From assembly GCF_003173055.1 (NCBI RefSeq), contig NZ_QGLF01000005.1:372001-436000 (forward strand): DNA of 64,000 bases, given 5' to 3'. A model generated the notes under the pieces. The model was not told the origin of the DNA. It did no database searches and saw nothing but the letters and a program-made list of their open reading frames with translations. This stretch comes from Zavarzinia compransoris. Its GTDB lineage: Bacteria > Pseudomonadota > Alphaproteobacteria > Zavarziniales > Zavarziniaceae. Positions 1 to 7,336 of this stretch are shown piece after piece (position 1 is the stretch's first letter; the number at the start of each line of letters is the position of its first letter). Made by a program: the position numbers and the translations under genes.

Positions 1-94
1 CAAGCGCTATACCCCGCCCCAGCTGCTGCGCGACATGGCGGCCAAGGGCGAGACCTTCTACCAGACCGCCAAGCTGGCCGCCGCCGCCGAGTAA
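1..94 (+). CDS. 3' end of a probable 3-hydroxyacyl-CoA dehydrogenase / fatty-oxidation alpha subunit (partial)
   Basis: Only the last 30 codons are present, from base 2 to a TAA at 92-94. The tail reads RYTPPQLLRDMAAKGETFY and ends in an Ala-rich stretch. This resembles the C-terminal 3-hydroxyacyl-CoA dehydrogenase domain of FadB/FadJ-type proteins, whose last helix has the pattern PP-LL--MA--G--FY. The family would carry out hydration and NAD-dependent oxidation of enoyl-CoA in beta-oxidation. Acyl-CoA metabolism elsewhere in the window (dehydrogenase at 4421, thiolase at 49679, several thioesterases) is compatible but not proof. The call rests on a short tail and could be wrong. A strong terminator follows at once. 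Confidence 0.5.
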   Translation, partial: KRYTPPQLLRDMAAKGETFYQTAKLAAAAE

Positions 95-114
95 TCGGCC
101 GCGACACCGAGACG

Positions 115-145
115 AAGGCCGGCAGGGCGACCCGCCGGCCTTTTT
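115..145 (+). terminator. Rho-independent terminator
   Basis: Arms AAGGCCGGC (115-123) and GCCGGCCTT (134-142) pair perfectly, and an inner GGG/CCC pair extends the stem. A run of five T (141-145) follows. It sits 20 bases after the stop at 94 and therefore ends that transcript. Confidence 0.88.
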
Positions 146-244
146 CGTCCGCACCGTTTCCGGGCATTCCGGCATTGCGTGTGGGCCGGGCCTCTTCGAT
201 CATCGGTCCGGCGCCGGGAAGACGGCCCGGCGGGAGGGATCGAG

Positions 245-589
245 ATGGAACGGACCTATGCCCGTGCCCTGCTGCTGGCGGGGCCCACGATGGTCGGCGC
301 CGGCTTTCTGGCCTATGCGCTGTTTGCGGGGCTGGCCGGGCTGGCCGGTCCGGTCCTGGCGGCGGCCGTGACCGGGCTGGTTTTCCTGGCGCCGGCCCTG
401 ATCGTCGGACTGTCCCGGAAGAAGCCCGTCCCCACCGTCACCGGGACGGTGAGCACGACGGCGGCGGCGGCCAATGCCCAGTTGCGCACGATCGCCGAGG
501 CGGTTCACGACAACCCGCTGGGCGCGGCCGCCTCCACTGCCTTGCAGGGTGTCGCCGGCCTGCTGGACCCGGATCGCCGGCGGAAATAG
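245..589 (+). CDS. Small two-helix membrane protein (hypothetical)
   Basis: A 114-residue protein. I chose the ATG at 245 because a GGGAGGG ribosome site lies just upstream; in-frame codons further 5' lack one. Two hydrophobic segments are visible, about residues 7-33 and 36-56, joined by a very short turn. A soluble, Thr/Ala-rich tail follows, with a helical segment near residues 78-110. The shape is like small holin-like or stress-associated inner-membrane proteins, but no family signature is recognisable and I assign no function. Its TAG (587-589) abuts the stop of the convergent next gene with no base between them. Confidence 0.6.
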   Translation: MERTYARALLLAGPTMVGAGFLAYALFAGLAGLAGPVLAAAVTGLVFLAPALIVGLSRKKPVPTVTGTVSTTAAAANAQLRTIAEAVHDNPLGAAASTALQGVAGLLDPDRRRK

Positions 590-2008
590 TCAGGGCGGGG
601 GGCAGGGGCCGGACAAGGCTTCGTCCGCCAGCAGGAGGAGGCGGTCCCCGGCGACGATCAGCAATTCCTGGCGGCCTTGCAGATAGGCCGGGCTGGGCAG
701 GTGGGGGAATTCATGATCGCGGCCGCCGGCGACGGTTTCCGCCCGGCCTTCGGCGTCGATCGTATAGAGCCCGCCGGCGGTGATGACCGCGACACGGCGG
801 GACGCCGGCATTTCGGCGATGTCGCGGATGGCTTCCCCGGCCGGGAAGCCTTCGGGCGGCGGCAGGGGGCGGATGCGCAGGTCGGGCCCGAGTTCGAACA
901 GGCCGCGTTCGCTGTAGATCAGGATTTTGCCGATGGTTTCGGCCGGCCGGATCCATGTCCAGGTGCCGATGGCGTCGGCACCACTGTCTGGAATGGGGAC
1001 GAGCCTATCGCCGTCATAGGCGTAAAGCCCGCCGTTGCCGATGCGGTCCGAAACATGGCCGGCATTGACCAGGACGAGGCCAAGCGCGGGCAGGTCGGTG
1101 AAGGGATGGGGACGCAGCGGCAGGCTGGCCACGGTTTCGAGCCCGGCGGCCCCCAGGCGCAGCAGGCGGCCCGGTTCCGCGTCGGACAGGGTGAGGTAGA
1201 GGCCAAGGGCCTTCGAGACGAGATCGGCGGCCGCGCGATTCGTCTGCCGCCGTTCGAGCCTATGGACCGCGCGCGGGCGGGGGGTGCCGTCCGCCCAGTC
1301 GAGGTCGATGGCCACGGTCTCCTTCTGGCTGCGCAGCAGCAGCCGGTTGCCCGGCAGGAGGTCGGCGGTGAGAAGATAATCCCCCGTCGTTTTCGCCAGG
1401 GTATAGAGCGGTGTCTGCACCGCCCCCTCGCCGACATGAAGGATGAGGCCGTCCGCCGCGGTGGCGAGAAGGCCGGGCATGCCCTCCACCTCCCGTACCG
1501 TCCACACCGCCGGCGGGAAGGCGGGAACCAGGGTCGGGCCCGCCAGCCGGTGAACGCCGGCGTCGGCGACCCCGACATAGACTTGCCCGCGCGCCAGGGC
1601 GATGTCGTAAAAGCGGAAGCCCGGCGGTGTGGCCAGGGGCTGGAAGCGGCCGTCCGCCGCGGGGGCGACATAAAGACCGGTGCGATCGATGCCGACGAGC
1701 CGGTCCGTGGCCGGATCATGCAGGTATCTCGCGGCCAGGCCGAAGGTCGGATAGGGGCCGCCATAGGGGACAAGGCGGCGGTTCTCGTCGATGGTCCAGA
1801 CACCGCGCCTATTGCCGCCCTGCATGATGGGGCGAGGGCGGCCGTGGAAACTGTCGATTTTCCGGACGATCCGCCAGGCGTCACCCAGGTCCGCGGCACC
1901 GGGGGCGCCGTCGCCGACCGGCAGCAGGCACAGGCGCCCGGCCAGCGCGGTGGCCGGCAAGGCCGCAGCCAGCAGCAGGAGCAAAAGCCCAAGGGAGGGA
2001 AACCTCAT
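590..2008 (-). CDS. Secreted beta-propeller-like protein of unknown function
   Basis: About 472 residues, starting with a clear signal peptide: MRFPS, a leucine run, then a cleavage region near ATALAG. The ATG at 2008 has a weak GGATGG upstream; an ATG at 2017 has none and would only add three residues. The mature part repeats a 'G-L-Y/F ... D/G ... R ... P' pattern (for example GGLYTIDAEG, GGLYAYDGD, RGLFELGPD, RTGLYVAPA). That is what the blades of a Reg_prop or NHL-like beta-propeller look like. I see no enzymatic motif. It probably acts in the periplasm or outside the cell. Its family is unknown to me. Confidence 0.6.
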   Translation of the reverse strand: MRFPSLGLLLLLLAAALPATALAGRLCLLPVGDGAPGAADLGDAWRIVRKIDSFHGRPRPIMQGGNRRGVWTIDENRRLVPYGGPYPTFGLAARYLHDPATDRLVGIDRTGLYVAPAADGRFQPLATPPGFRFYDIALARGQVYVGVADAGVHRLAGPTLVPAFPPAVWTVREVEGMPGLLATAADGLILHVGEGAVQTPLYTLAKTTGDYLLTADLLPGNRLLLRSQKETVAIDLDWADGTPRPRAVHRLERRQTNRAAADLVSKALGLYLTLSDAEPGRLLRLGAAGLETVASLPLRPHPFTDLPALGLVLVNAGHVSDRIGNGGLYAYDGDRLVPIPDSGADAIGTWTWIRPAETIGKILIYSERGLFELGPDLRIRPLPPPEGFPAGEAIRDIAEMPASRRVAVITAGGLYTIDAEGRAETVAGGRDHEFPHLPSPAYLQGRQELLIVAGDRLLLLADEALSGPCPPP

Positions 2009-2076
2009 TCCCGCCATCCGTGTTCGTGGGTCGGATCTTCATCCTGGCAGGGTCGGGCGGGCTTGGGAACGGGGAC

Positions 2077-2970
2077 TCAAGGCCAGGCGACGGTGCGGCC
2101 CTCGAACAGTTTCAGGATTTCGGCCGGTACCGGGATGGCCTTTCGCGCCTGCATGTCGAAATAGACGGCGACGATCTCGACGGTGGCGAGCGCTTCCCCT
2201 GTCTTTTCGTCCAGCAGCCAGTGGAAGAAGCGGAGCGTGCGCCCGACCGTGCCCGAGGCGCCGGAACGCAGGACGACGACATCGCCCGGCGCCACCGGCC
2301 GCGACCAGCGGATCCGGTAGTCCAGGGCGGCGGAGCCGATGTGCCGGCCGCGCAGGCTTTCCGACGATGTGTCTTCCGAGGCGATGAGATGCCCCACCGC
2401 CTCGGACAGGCGGCGGATCAGGCCGCGCCGGCCGATCATGCCGCCGGGGCGAAGGTCTTCGGGGATGATCGCGCTGACCCCGGTCTCGACCAGGGCGAGC
2501 GCCCGGGCGCGCTCCAGGCCGACGCCGTCGAGGGCGGCGACGGCGGGGAACGCGGCCCCGGCCTCGACCAGCGCGGGATCGACGCCGCGGGCGGCACCGG
2601 CCGCGACCACCGCGGCCGGCAGGTTGCCGACCAGGGTTTCGACCGTGGCCGCCACCGCGCCGCTCGGCGAATGATACATGATATGGCGGAGGCGCAGGGT
2701 GCCGGCCCCCGGATCGGCGCCGATGACGGCGCTGCGCACCCAGAGGGCGGCGCCGACCCGGCTTTCCTTGCGGAAGACGATGTGGTCGGCGCGGGGTTGC
2801 GCCGCCCCGCCCGCCGGCAGGCCCAGACGGGCAAGGAGAACCGCTTCCGCCTCGTCGAACTTGGCGCCATAGAACTGCACGTTCATATGACCCATCTGGT
2901 CGCATTCCCAGGCATCGGTGCCGCCGCGCCAGGTGACGTCGAAATGAGGCAGGGTAAGGTCAGCGGTCAT
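2077..2970 (-). CDS. Double-hotdog acyl-CoA thioesterase
   Basis: A 297-residue protein starting at MTADLTLPHFDV (ATG 2968-2970). The first hotdog domain carries DQMGHMNVQFYGAKFDEA, the 4-hydroxybenzoyl-CoA-thioesterase pattern in which an Asp, a GH and an N-x-x-Y mark the active-site helix. The second half (about residues 160-290) looks like another hotdog fold, with a SAALDYRIRWSRPVAPGD strand region and a typical last strand ATVEIVAVYFDMQARK. Such proteins hydrolyse acyl-CoA to free acid and CoA in the cytosol. The chain length preferred cannot be read from the sequence. The gene stands among lipid-metabolism genes on the same strand, and the next gene starts about 30 bases away. Confidence 0.8.
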   Translation of the reverse strand: MTADLTLPHFDVTWRGGTDAWECDQMGHMNVQFYGAKFDEAEAVLLARLGLPAGGAAQPRADHIVFRKESRVGAALWVRSAVIGADPGAGTLRLRHIMYHSPSGAVAATVETLVGNLPAAVVAAGAARGVDPALVEAGAAFPAVAALDGVGLERARALALVETGVSAIIPEDLRPGGMIGRRGLIRRLSEAVGHLIASEDTSSESLRGRHIGSAALDYRIRWSRPVAPGDVVVLRSGASGTVGRTLRFFHWLLDEKTGEALATVEIVAVYFDMQARKAIPVPAEILKLFEGRTVAWP

Positions 2971-2999
2971 GCTTGCCGTCCGGTCTTTTACTGTCGAGG

Positions 3000-3659
3000 T
3001 TACGTCTGATTGCGCGCGATATGCCCGAGCATGTTGTCGAGGCCCTTCCGGACCTCGTCGGGGTTCAGGCCACGCGATGACAATGCCACGGCAAGCTGTT
3101 CCCGGCCGGCCCGGTCGTCGAGGCCGGCGGGCGGTGCGCAGTCGGCGACCTTGCCGGCGATCAGGTAGCTCATCAGGCGGCTGGTTCTCCGGTTGCCGGC
3201 GATCTTGTCCGACGCGGCCAGTTTCTCGATCAGGGCTCCCCATTGCCGGTTGGTGGACCGCCGCACGGCTTCGATGCGCAGCATGGTCTTACCGCCGCCC
3301 CCCGCGCGGGCGCGGTTCAGCAGGTGATCGACATCGTAGGGCGCGAGGTCCTGGGGTGTTACGGTCAGGCCGTAGATCTTCTTCAGGAAGGCGATATAGG
3401 CACCGCGGTAATCCCGGTAGCTGGCCCTGACCCAGAGGCTGGCGTCATGGGGGCGGTCGCTGCCGGCCATGATGACCACATTGGCGATCGAACGCCGGTC
3501 CAACTGGCCGCTGACCGCGCCGGGCCCGAATGCGTCCGGAAAAAACGTCAATTTGTCCAGGGCCCGGACATCTTCGGCCTCGACCGAGGGGGGCCAGTCA
3601 TAACGGAAGGTGTGCAGCAGGGCGGCCGCCCGCTGTTTGACGATATCGTCGATGGTCAT
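3000..3659 (-). CDS. Hypothetical cytoplasmic protein
   Basis: A 219-residue protein beginning MTIDDIVKQRAAALL at an ATG (3657-3659). It has no signal peptide or membrane segment. I recognise no family. Recognisable parts are a Gly-run loop (RARAGGGGKTM near residue 130) and basic helical stretches toward the C-terminus (RRTSRLMSYLIAGK). Composition and codon use match the neighbours, so it is most likely a real chromosomal gene. It lies between a thioesterase and a HAD phosphatase on the same strand. A stem-loop (3680-3703) separates it from the HAD gene, so the two may be transcribed separately. Confidence 0.6.
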   Translation of the reverse strand: MTIDDIVKQRAAALLHTFRYDWPPSVEAEDVRALDKLTFFPDAFGPGAVSGQLDRRSIANVVIMAGSDRPHDASLWVRASYRDYRGAYIAFLKKIYGLTVTPQDLAPYDVDHLLNRARAGGGGKTMLRIEAVRRSTNRQWGALIEKLAASDKIAGNRRTSRLMSYLIAGKVADCAPPAGLDDRAGREQLAVALSSRGLNPDEVRKGLDNMLGHIARNQT

Positions 3660-3679
3660 GGGCACCCCTCTCTTTCGCG

Positions 3680-3703
3680 GGATCGGGTGCCTTGCCCCGA
3701 TCC
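3680..3703. other. Intergenic stem-loop
   Basis: GGATCGGG (3680-3687) and CCCGATCC (3696-3703) form a perfect 8-bp stem with an 8-base loop between two minus-strand genes. No T tract follows on either strand. It may be a weak terminator or a processing site. Confidence 0.4.
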
Positions 3704-3729
3704 TTCCGCCAGGAGATGGGGTCGGCAAT

Positions 3730-4383
3730 TCACGGTTGCAAGCCCAAAAGGGCGGGCAGGGCGGCCATGTCGGTGAAGGTTTCGGCGCCGGCGGCGGCCA
3801 GCAGGCGGGCATCGGTCTCGCGGGCGAAGCCGAGCGCGCGCATGCCGGCGGCGACCGCCCCGGTGACGCCGGGCACGCTGTCCTCGACCACCACGCTTTT
3901 GCCGGGCTCGTGACCCATGCGGGCGGCGGCATGGAGGAAGAGGTCGGGGGCGGGCTTGCCGTGCCGGACCTCGAGCGCGGAAAAGATCCGGCCTTCGAAC
4001 AGGGGGGCGAGGCCGGTCAGGCCCAGGGTCAGCGCCATCTTGTCCGGCGTGCCGGAAGAGGCGACGCAGGTGGCGAGCCCCGCCGACCGCACCGCCGCGA
4101 CGGCGGCGGCGATGCCGGGCACGGCCTGAAGCCCGGCGCGGAAGCCGTCATAGGTTTCGGCCTGGAGCCGGGGCAGCCAGTCCGGCGGCAGGGCCTTGCC
4201 GGTCAGGACCTCGATCCGTGCCATGACCGAGGTCATGGACAGGCCGACGAATTCCCGCCGGCTGCCCGCCTCGTCCAGGGCGAGGCCGTGGGCGGTGACC
4301 GCCGCCGCCAGGGCGCGGTTGGCGATCCCTTCGGAATCGACCAGGACGCCGTCGCAATCGAAGATGACGAGGGAGGGACGCAC
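3730..4383 (-). CDS. HAD-superfamily phosphatase (subfamily IA)
   Basis: A 217-residue protein. I chose GTG 4383 (VRPSLVIFDCDG) because a GGGG lies five bases upstream and because further upstream codons would run into the acyl-CoA dehydrogenase gene. All four HAD motifs are present: DCDGVLVDSE near the N-terminus (nucleophile Asp9, Asp11), SSGTPDK (motif II), HGKPAPD (motif III Lys) and VVEDSVPGV (motif IV). A helical cap domain lies between motifs I and II, as in phosphoglycolate phosphatase or beta-phosphoglucomutase relatives. It would hydrolyse a small phosphorylated metabolite in the cytosol; the substrate is not predictable. Confidence 0.87.
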   Translation of the reverse strand: MRPSLVIFDCDGVLVDSEGIANRALAAAVTAHGLALDEAGSRREFVGLSMTSVMARIEVLTGKALPPDWLPRLQAETYDGFRAGLQAVPGIAAAVAAVRSAGLATCVASSGTPDKMALTLGLTGLAPLFEGRIFSALEVRHGKPAPDLFLHAAARMGHEPGKSVVVEDSVPGVTGAVAAGMRALGFARETDARLLAAAGAETFTDMAALPALLGLQP

Positions 4384-4420
4384 CGTAACCCCACGCAGCC
4401 GGATGAAAGGGAGGCGCAGT

Positions 4421-5599
4421 CTACAGGCCCATCTGGCGCGCCGCCAGATCGCGCATGATCTCTTCCGACCCGCCGCCGATGGCATTCACCCGCACCTCGC
4501 GGTAGATGCGTTCGGTCTTCACGCCGCGCATGTAACCGGCGCCGCCCAGGATCTGCATCGCCTCGCGGGCGCAGAATTCCATGGTCGTGGTCGCCTGGTT
4601 CTTCAGCATGCAGATCTCGGCGATCGGGGCATCGCCCTGTTCGATGCGCCAGGCGAGGTTTTCCAGCAGGGCCTGGGTCGCGTTCACGCGCTGGGCCATG
4701 TCCACCAGCTTGTGGCGGATCACCTGATGGTCGGCCAGGCGCTTGCCGAAGGTCTGGCGCTGGCGCGCCCAGGCCAGCGCCTCTTCCAGGGCGACGCGGG
4801 CGAAGGCATTGGCACCGGCGGCCAGGCCGATGCGCTCGGCGTTGAAATTGCGCACGATGCCGAGGAAGCCCGCGTTCTCCGGCCCGATCAGGTTGTCGGC
4901 TGGGACCTTCACGTCATTGAAATGGATGGCGGCGGTATCCGACGCCCACCAGCCCATTTTCTTCAAGGGGGTGCGGGTGATGCCCGGGCGCTCGGTCTCG
5001 ATCAGGAGGAGGGAAATGCCGCCGAACCCCTTGCCCCCGGTGCGAACCGCCGTGGTGATGTAATCGGCCCGGATGCCGGAGGTGATGAAGACTTTCTCGC
5101 CGTTGACGCGGTAATGATCGCCGTCGCGCACCGCCGTGGTGCGGAGGTTGGCGACATCCGAACCGCCCGAGGGTTCGGTGATGGCGAGCGCGGAAATCTT
5201 CTCGCCCGACAGGATGCCGGGCAGGACCCGGGCCTTCATCTCGTCCGAGCCGAGATCGCGGATCGGCGGCGCGCCGATCGAATGGCTCATCAGCGAGGCG
5301 ATGACGCCGCCGCAGCCGGGCCGCGCCAGTTCCTCGGTCGCGATGATCGAATGGAACAGGTCGGTGCCCTCAACGCCGCCGTATGCCTCCGGAAAGCCCA
5401 TGCCGATCAGGCCGATATCGGCGGCCTTGCGGTAGAGTTCGCGCGGGAAGCCGCCGGCCTCGTCCCAGGCGTCGACGAAGGGGGCGATATGCTCGTCCAC
5501 CCATTTGCGCAGCATGGCCCGGAACTCCCGATGCGCGGGCGTGTAATAGGGGCTGGGCACTTCGTGCAGCAGGGGATCGAACAGCGACAGTTCGGACAT
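4421..5599 (-). CDS. Acyl-CoA dehydrogenase, long-chain (LCAD)-type active site
   Basis: A 392-residue FAD enzyme of full family length. It introduces the first double bond in acyl-CoA beta-oxidation and passes electrons to ETF. Visible signatures are ITEPSGGSD (about 140-148), the GEKVFITSG flavin loop, QRQTFGKRL and LGGAGYMRG. At the place where medium-chain enzymes carry the catalytic Glu (a YEGT motif) this protein has IGGGSEE (374-380), so that Glu is absent. Instead Glu255 lies in NAERIG, the position used in long-chain and isovaleryl types. It is therefore probably active. The 18-bp dyad at 5675-5692 lies 76-93 bases upstream of its ATG. Confidence 0.92.
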   Translation of the reverse strand: MSELSLFDPLLHEVPSPYYTPAHREFRAMLRKWVDEHIAPFVDAWDEAGGFPRELYRKAADIGLIGMGFPEAYGGVEGTDLFHSIIATEELARPGCGGVIASLMSHSIGAPPIRDLGSDEMKARVLPGILSGEKISALAITEPSGGSDVANLRTTAVRDGDHYRVNGEKVFITSGIRADYITTAVRTGGKGFGGISLLLIETERPGITRTPLKKMGWWASDTAAIHFNDVKVPADNLIGPENAGFLGIVRNFNAERIGLAAGANAFARVALEEALAWARQRQTFGKRLADHQVIRHKLVDMAQRVNATQALLENLAWRIEQGDAPIAEICMLKNQATTTMEFCAREAMQILGGAGYMRGVKTERIYREVRVNAIGGGSEEIMRDLAARQMGL

Positions 5600-5674
5600 G
5601 GTGCTCTCCTCCGCGCCGGCGCGGGGATCGCCGGACTATTTGTCATTTGGTCGACAGGGTGCCCGGCCGGGAGA

Positions 5675-5692
5675 GTTGACGCAAGCGTCAAC
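5675..5692. promoter_or_regulatory. Perfect 18-bp inverted repeat, probable operator
   Basis: GTTGACGC and GCGTCAAC flank a two-base centre AA. The site lies between the divergent acyl-CoA dehydrogenase (starts 5599) and the periplasmic protein at 5808, so one regulator could govern both. The shape recalls operators of fatty-acid or branched-chain catabolism regulators, but that is only a resemblance. Confidence 0.55.
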
Positions 5693-5807
5693 CTTGCGCC
5701 GCCGGCGACGCGGCGGCGCGGTGACGGCCGTCACGGCCGCGCCCGCCCGCCTGTGGCATGATCGGCCGGATCATTCGCGGTGGGACGATTCGCGACGGGA
5801 GGGACGG

Positions 5808-6446
5808 ATGCGGGGGATGATTTCCGGGTTGGCGCTGGGGGCGGCCGTGGCGGCCGTCGCCTTGCCCGTGCAGGCGGCGGACATGCTGCGGCCGCGCGTC
5901 GACTATAGCGCCACCTATCGCATCGATCCGGACGGCATGGTCATGACCATGAGCCATCACGCCGGCCGGATGCGCATCGATACCGACGAGGGCGGCCGCC
6001 CGGCCACCATCCTCATGGACCCGGTGAAGCGGGTGATGTTCATGCTGGCGGACGGCATGGCCATGAAGATCAGCATGGACCAGCCCCTGCCCGGCGCCGG
6101 CAAGGGCCTGACGCCGACCGGCGTGGTGGGCAGCGCCCGCTATACCCCGGTGCCCCTCGGCACCAAGGTGATCGCCGGCCTCGGCTGTACCGTCTACGAA
6201 GCCTTCTGCGAGGGGGACGGGGGCAAGCCGGTCCGTTCCGAAGTCTGCCTGACCGACGATATGGTGATGCTGGAAGCGGTCTCGAAGGACCAGGGCCAGC
6301 CCTATGTCATGACCGCGACCTCGGTCAGCCTGAAGCCCCAGGATCCGGCCCGCTTCGAGGTGCCGAAGGGGATGCAGGTCATGGACATGTCCCAGATGCT
6401 GGGCGGGCTCGGCGCCATGGGCGTGCCGGGGATGCCGCGCCAATAG
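5808..6446 (+). CDS. Periplasmic DUF4412-like methionine-rich protein (copy 1)
   Basis: 212 residues from ATG 5808, which follows a GGGAGGG ribosome site. A signal peptide (MRGMISGLALGAAVAAVALPVQA) leads to a mature protein that begins with a beta strand of the pattern VDYSATYRID. Short Met-rich strands follow (MVMTMSHHAGRMRID, MFMLADGMAMKISMD), then two cysteines in GCTVYEAFC, and a Met-rich tail (MQVMDMSQML). This layout fits the DUF4412 / LolA-like beta-sheet proteins of the periplasm. The next gene is a clear paralogue, so the pair arose by tandem duplication. Function is unknown. The methionine content could mean metal binding or oxidation sensing. Confidence 0.7.
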   Translation: MRGMISGLALGAAVAAVALPVQAADMLRPRVDYSATYRIDPDGMVMTMSHHAGRMRIDTDEGGRPATILMDPVKRVMFMLADGMAMKISMDQPLPGAGKGLTPTGVVGSARYTPVPLGTKVIAGLGCTVYEAFCEGDGGKPVRSEVCLTDDMVMLEAVSKDQGQPYVMTATSVSLKPQDPARFEVPKGMQVMDMSQMLGGLGAMGVPGMPRQ

Positions 6447-6530
6447 GGGGGCCGGGGAACCGGCGGGCCCGCCCCCGGTTTGTTATCCGGGGGCTGCCAT
6501 GGCACCATGGCCCGAAACGGGAGAAAGCCG

Positions 6531-7172
6531 ATGCGCCGTCTGATATCCGCCAGCCTCGTCCTTGCCGCCGGCAGCGCGCTGCCCGCGGCGGCGGAGCCCA
6601 TGCCCCTGCCGAAGGTGGATTATTCGGTCACCTATCAGGTCCAGCCCGGCGGCCACCTGATGACCATGGCGCATCACGACGGCAAGATGCGCATGGACAT
6701 GACCGAGCAGGGCCAGGCCATGACCGGCCTGATGGACCTGCACAGCAACAAGATGGTGGTCCTGATGTCGGCCCCGGTGAAGATGGCCTTCGAGATGGAC
6801 ATGAGCCAGCCGATGCCCGGCATGACCGGGCCCGGCGCCGGCCTGTCGCCCCAGCAGATGATGACCGAGGCGGACGTCAAGCTCTCGCCCCTCGGCACCA
6901 AGACGATCGCCGGCCATAGCTGTACCTATTACAGCGCCGTCGGCACCCTGGGCGGCGAGACGGCGGAATCCAAGGTCTGCCTGACCGGGGACAATGTCAT
7001 GCTCTATTCGGAAACGGTCGACCAGGGCAAAACCTATGTGATTGCAGCCAGTCACGTCGACCTCGGGCCCCAGGATCCGGCCCGCTTCCGCGTGCCGCCC
7101 GGCTATCAGGTGATGCCGATGCAGCAGATGCTGCAGGGCCTCGGCGGGCTGCCGGGCCTGCCGGTGCAATAG
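6531..7172 (+). CDS. Periplasmic DUF4412-like methionine-rich protein (copy 2)
   Basis: 213 residues from ATG 6531, preceded by GGGAGAAAG. It has a signal peptide (MRRLISASLVLAAGSALPAAA) and the same block order as the preceding gene: VDYSVTYQV, MTMAHHDGKMRMDM, PLGTKTIAGHSC, SKVCLTGDNVMLY, a shared QDPARF and a terminal Met/Gln-rich MPMQQML segment. This copy is even richer in methionine (MAFEMDMSQPMPGM) and keeps two cysteines (HSC and VCL). The 84-base gap and common strand suggest co-transcription with copy 1. It presumably acts in the periplasm; the ligand is unknown. Confidence 0.7.
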   Translation: MRRLISASLVLAAGSALPAAAEPMPLPKVDYSVTYQVQPGGHLMTMAHHDGKMRMDMTEQGQAMTGLMDLHSNKMVVLMSAPVKMAFEMDMSQPMPGMTGPGAGLSPQQMMTEADVKLSPLGTKTIAGHSCTYYSAVGTLGGETAESKVCLTGDNVMLYSETVDQGKTYVIAASHVDLGPQDPARFRVPPGYQVMPMQQMLQGLGGLPGLPVQ

Positions 7173-7218
7173 GCATCGCCGGGCGACGTGGAGACCGCTT
7201 CGCCGTCCACCGATCGGG

Positions 7219-7249
7219 GAAATTGGCGATCCGAGAAATTGGCGATCCG
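7219..7249. repeat. Two perfect 15-bp direct repeats with 16-bp period
   Basis: GAAATTGGCGATCCG occurs at 7219-7233 and 7235-7249. A degenerate third unit with GGGGAATCGG follows up to about 7268. They lie just upstream of the -35 element of the CHAT gene and may be tandem regulator sites. Confidence 0.6.
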
Positions 7250-7282
7250 GGGAATCGGGGCGATCGGGCAAGATCGTGCCGG

Positions 7283-7310
7283 TTGACATTGCGCGTCATG
7301 GCGATACCTG
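7283..7310 (+). promoter_or_regulatory. Candidate sigma-70-type promoter of the CHAT gene
   Basis: A consensus TTGACA (7283-7288) is followed after 16 bases by TACCTG (7305-7310). The -10 match is weak. Transcription would begin near 7317, downstream of the ATG at 7298, which supports the GTG start at 7337. Confidence 0.4.
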
Positions 7311-7336
7311 TGCCGGGCCTCAGCGAGGAGACTCAT

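Noticed and set aside
245-589. Small two-helix protein as a phage holin
   Set aside because: No phage genes are nearby and the sequence has only generic membrane features.
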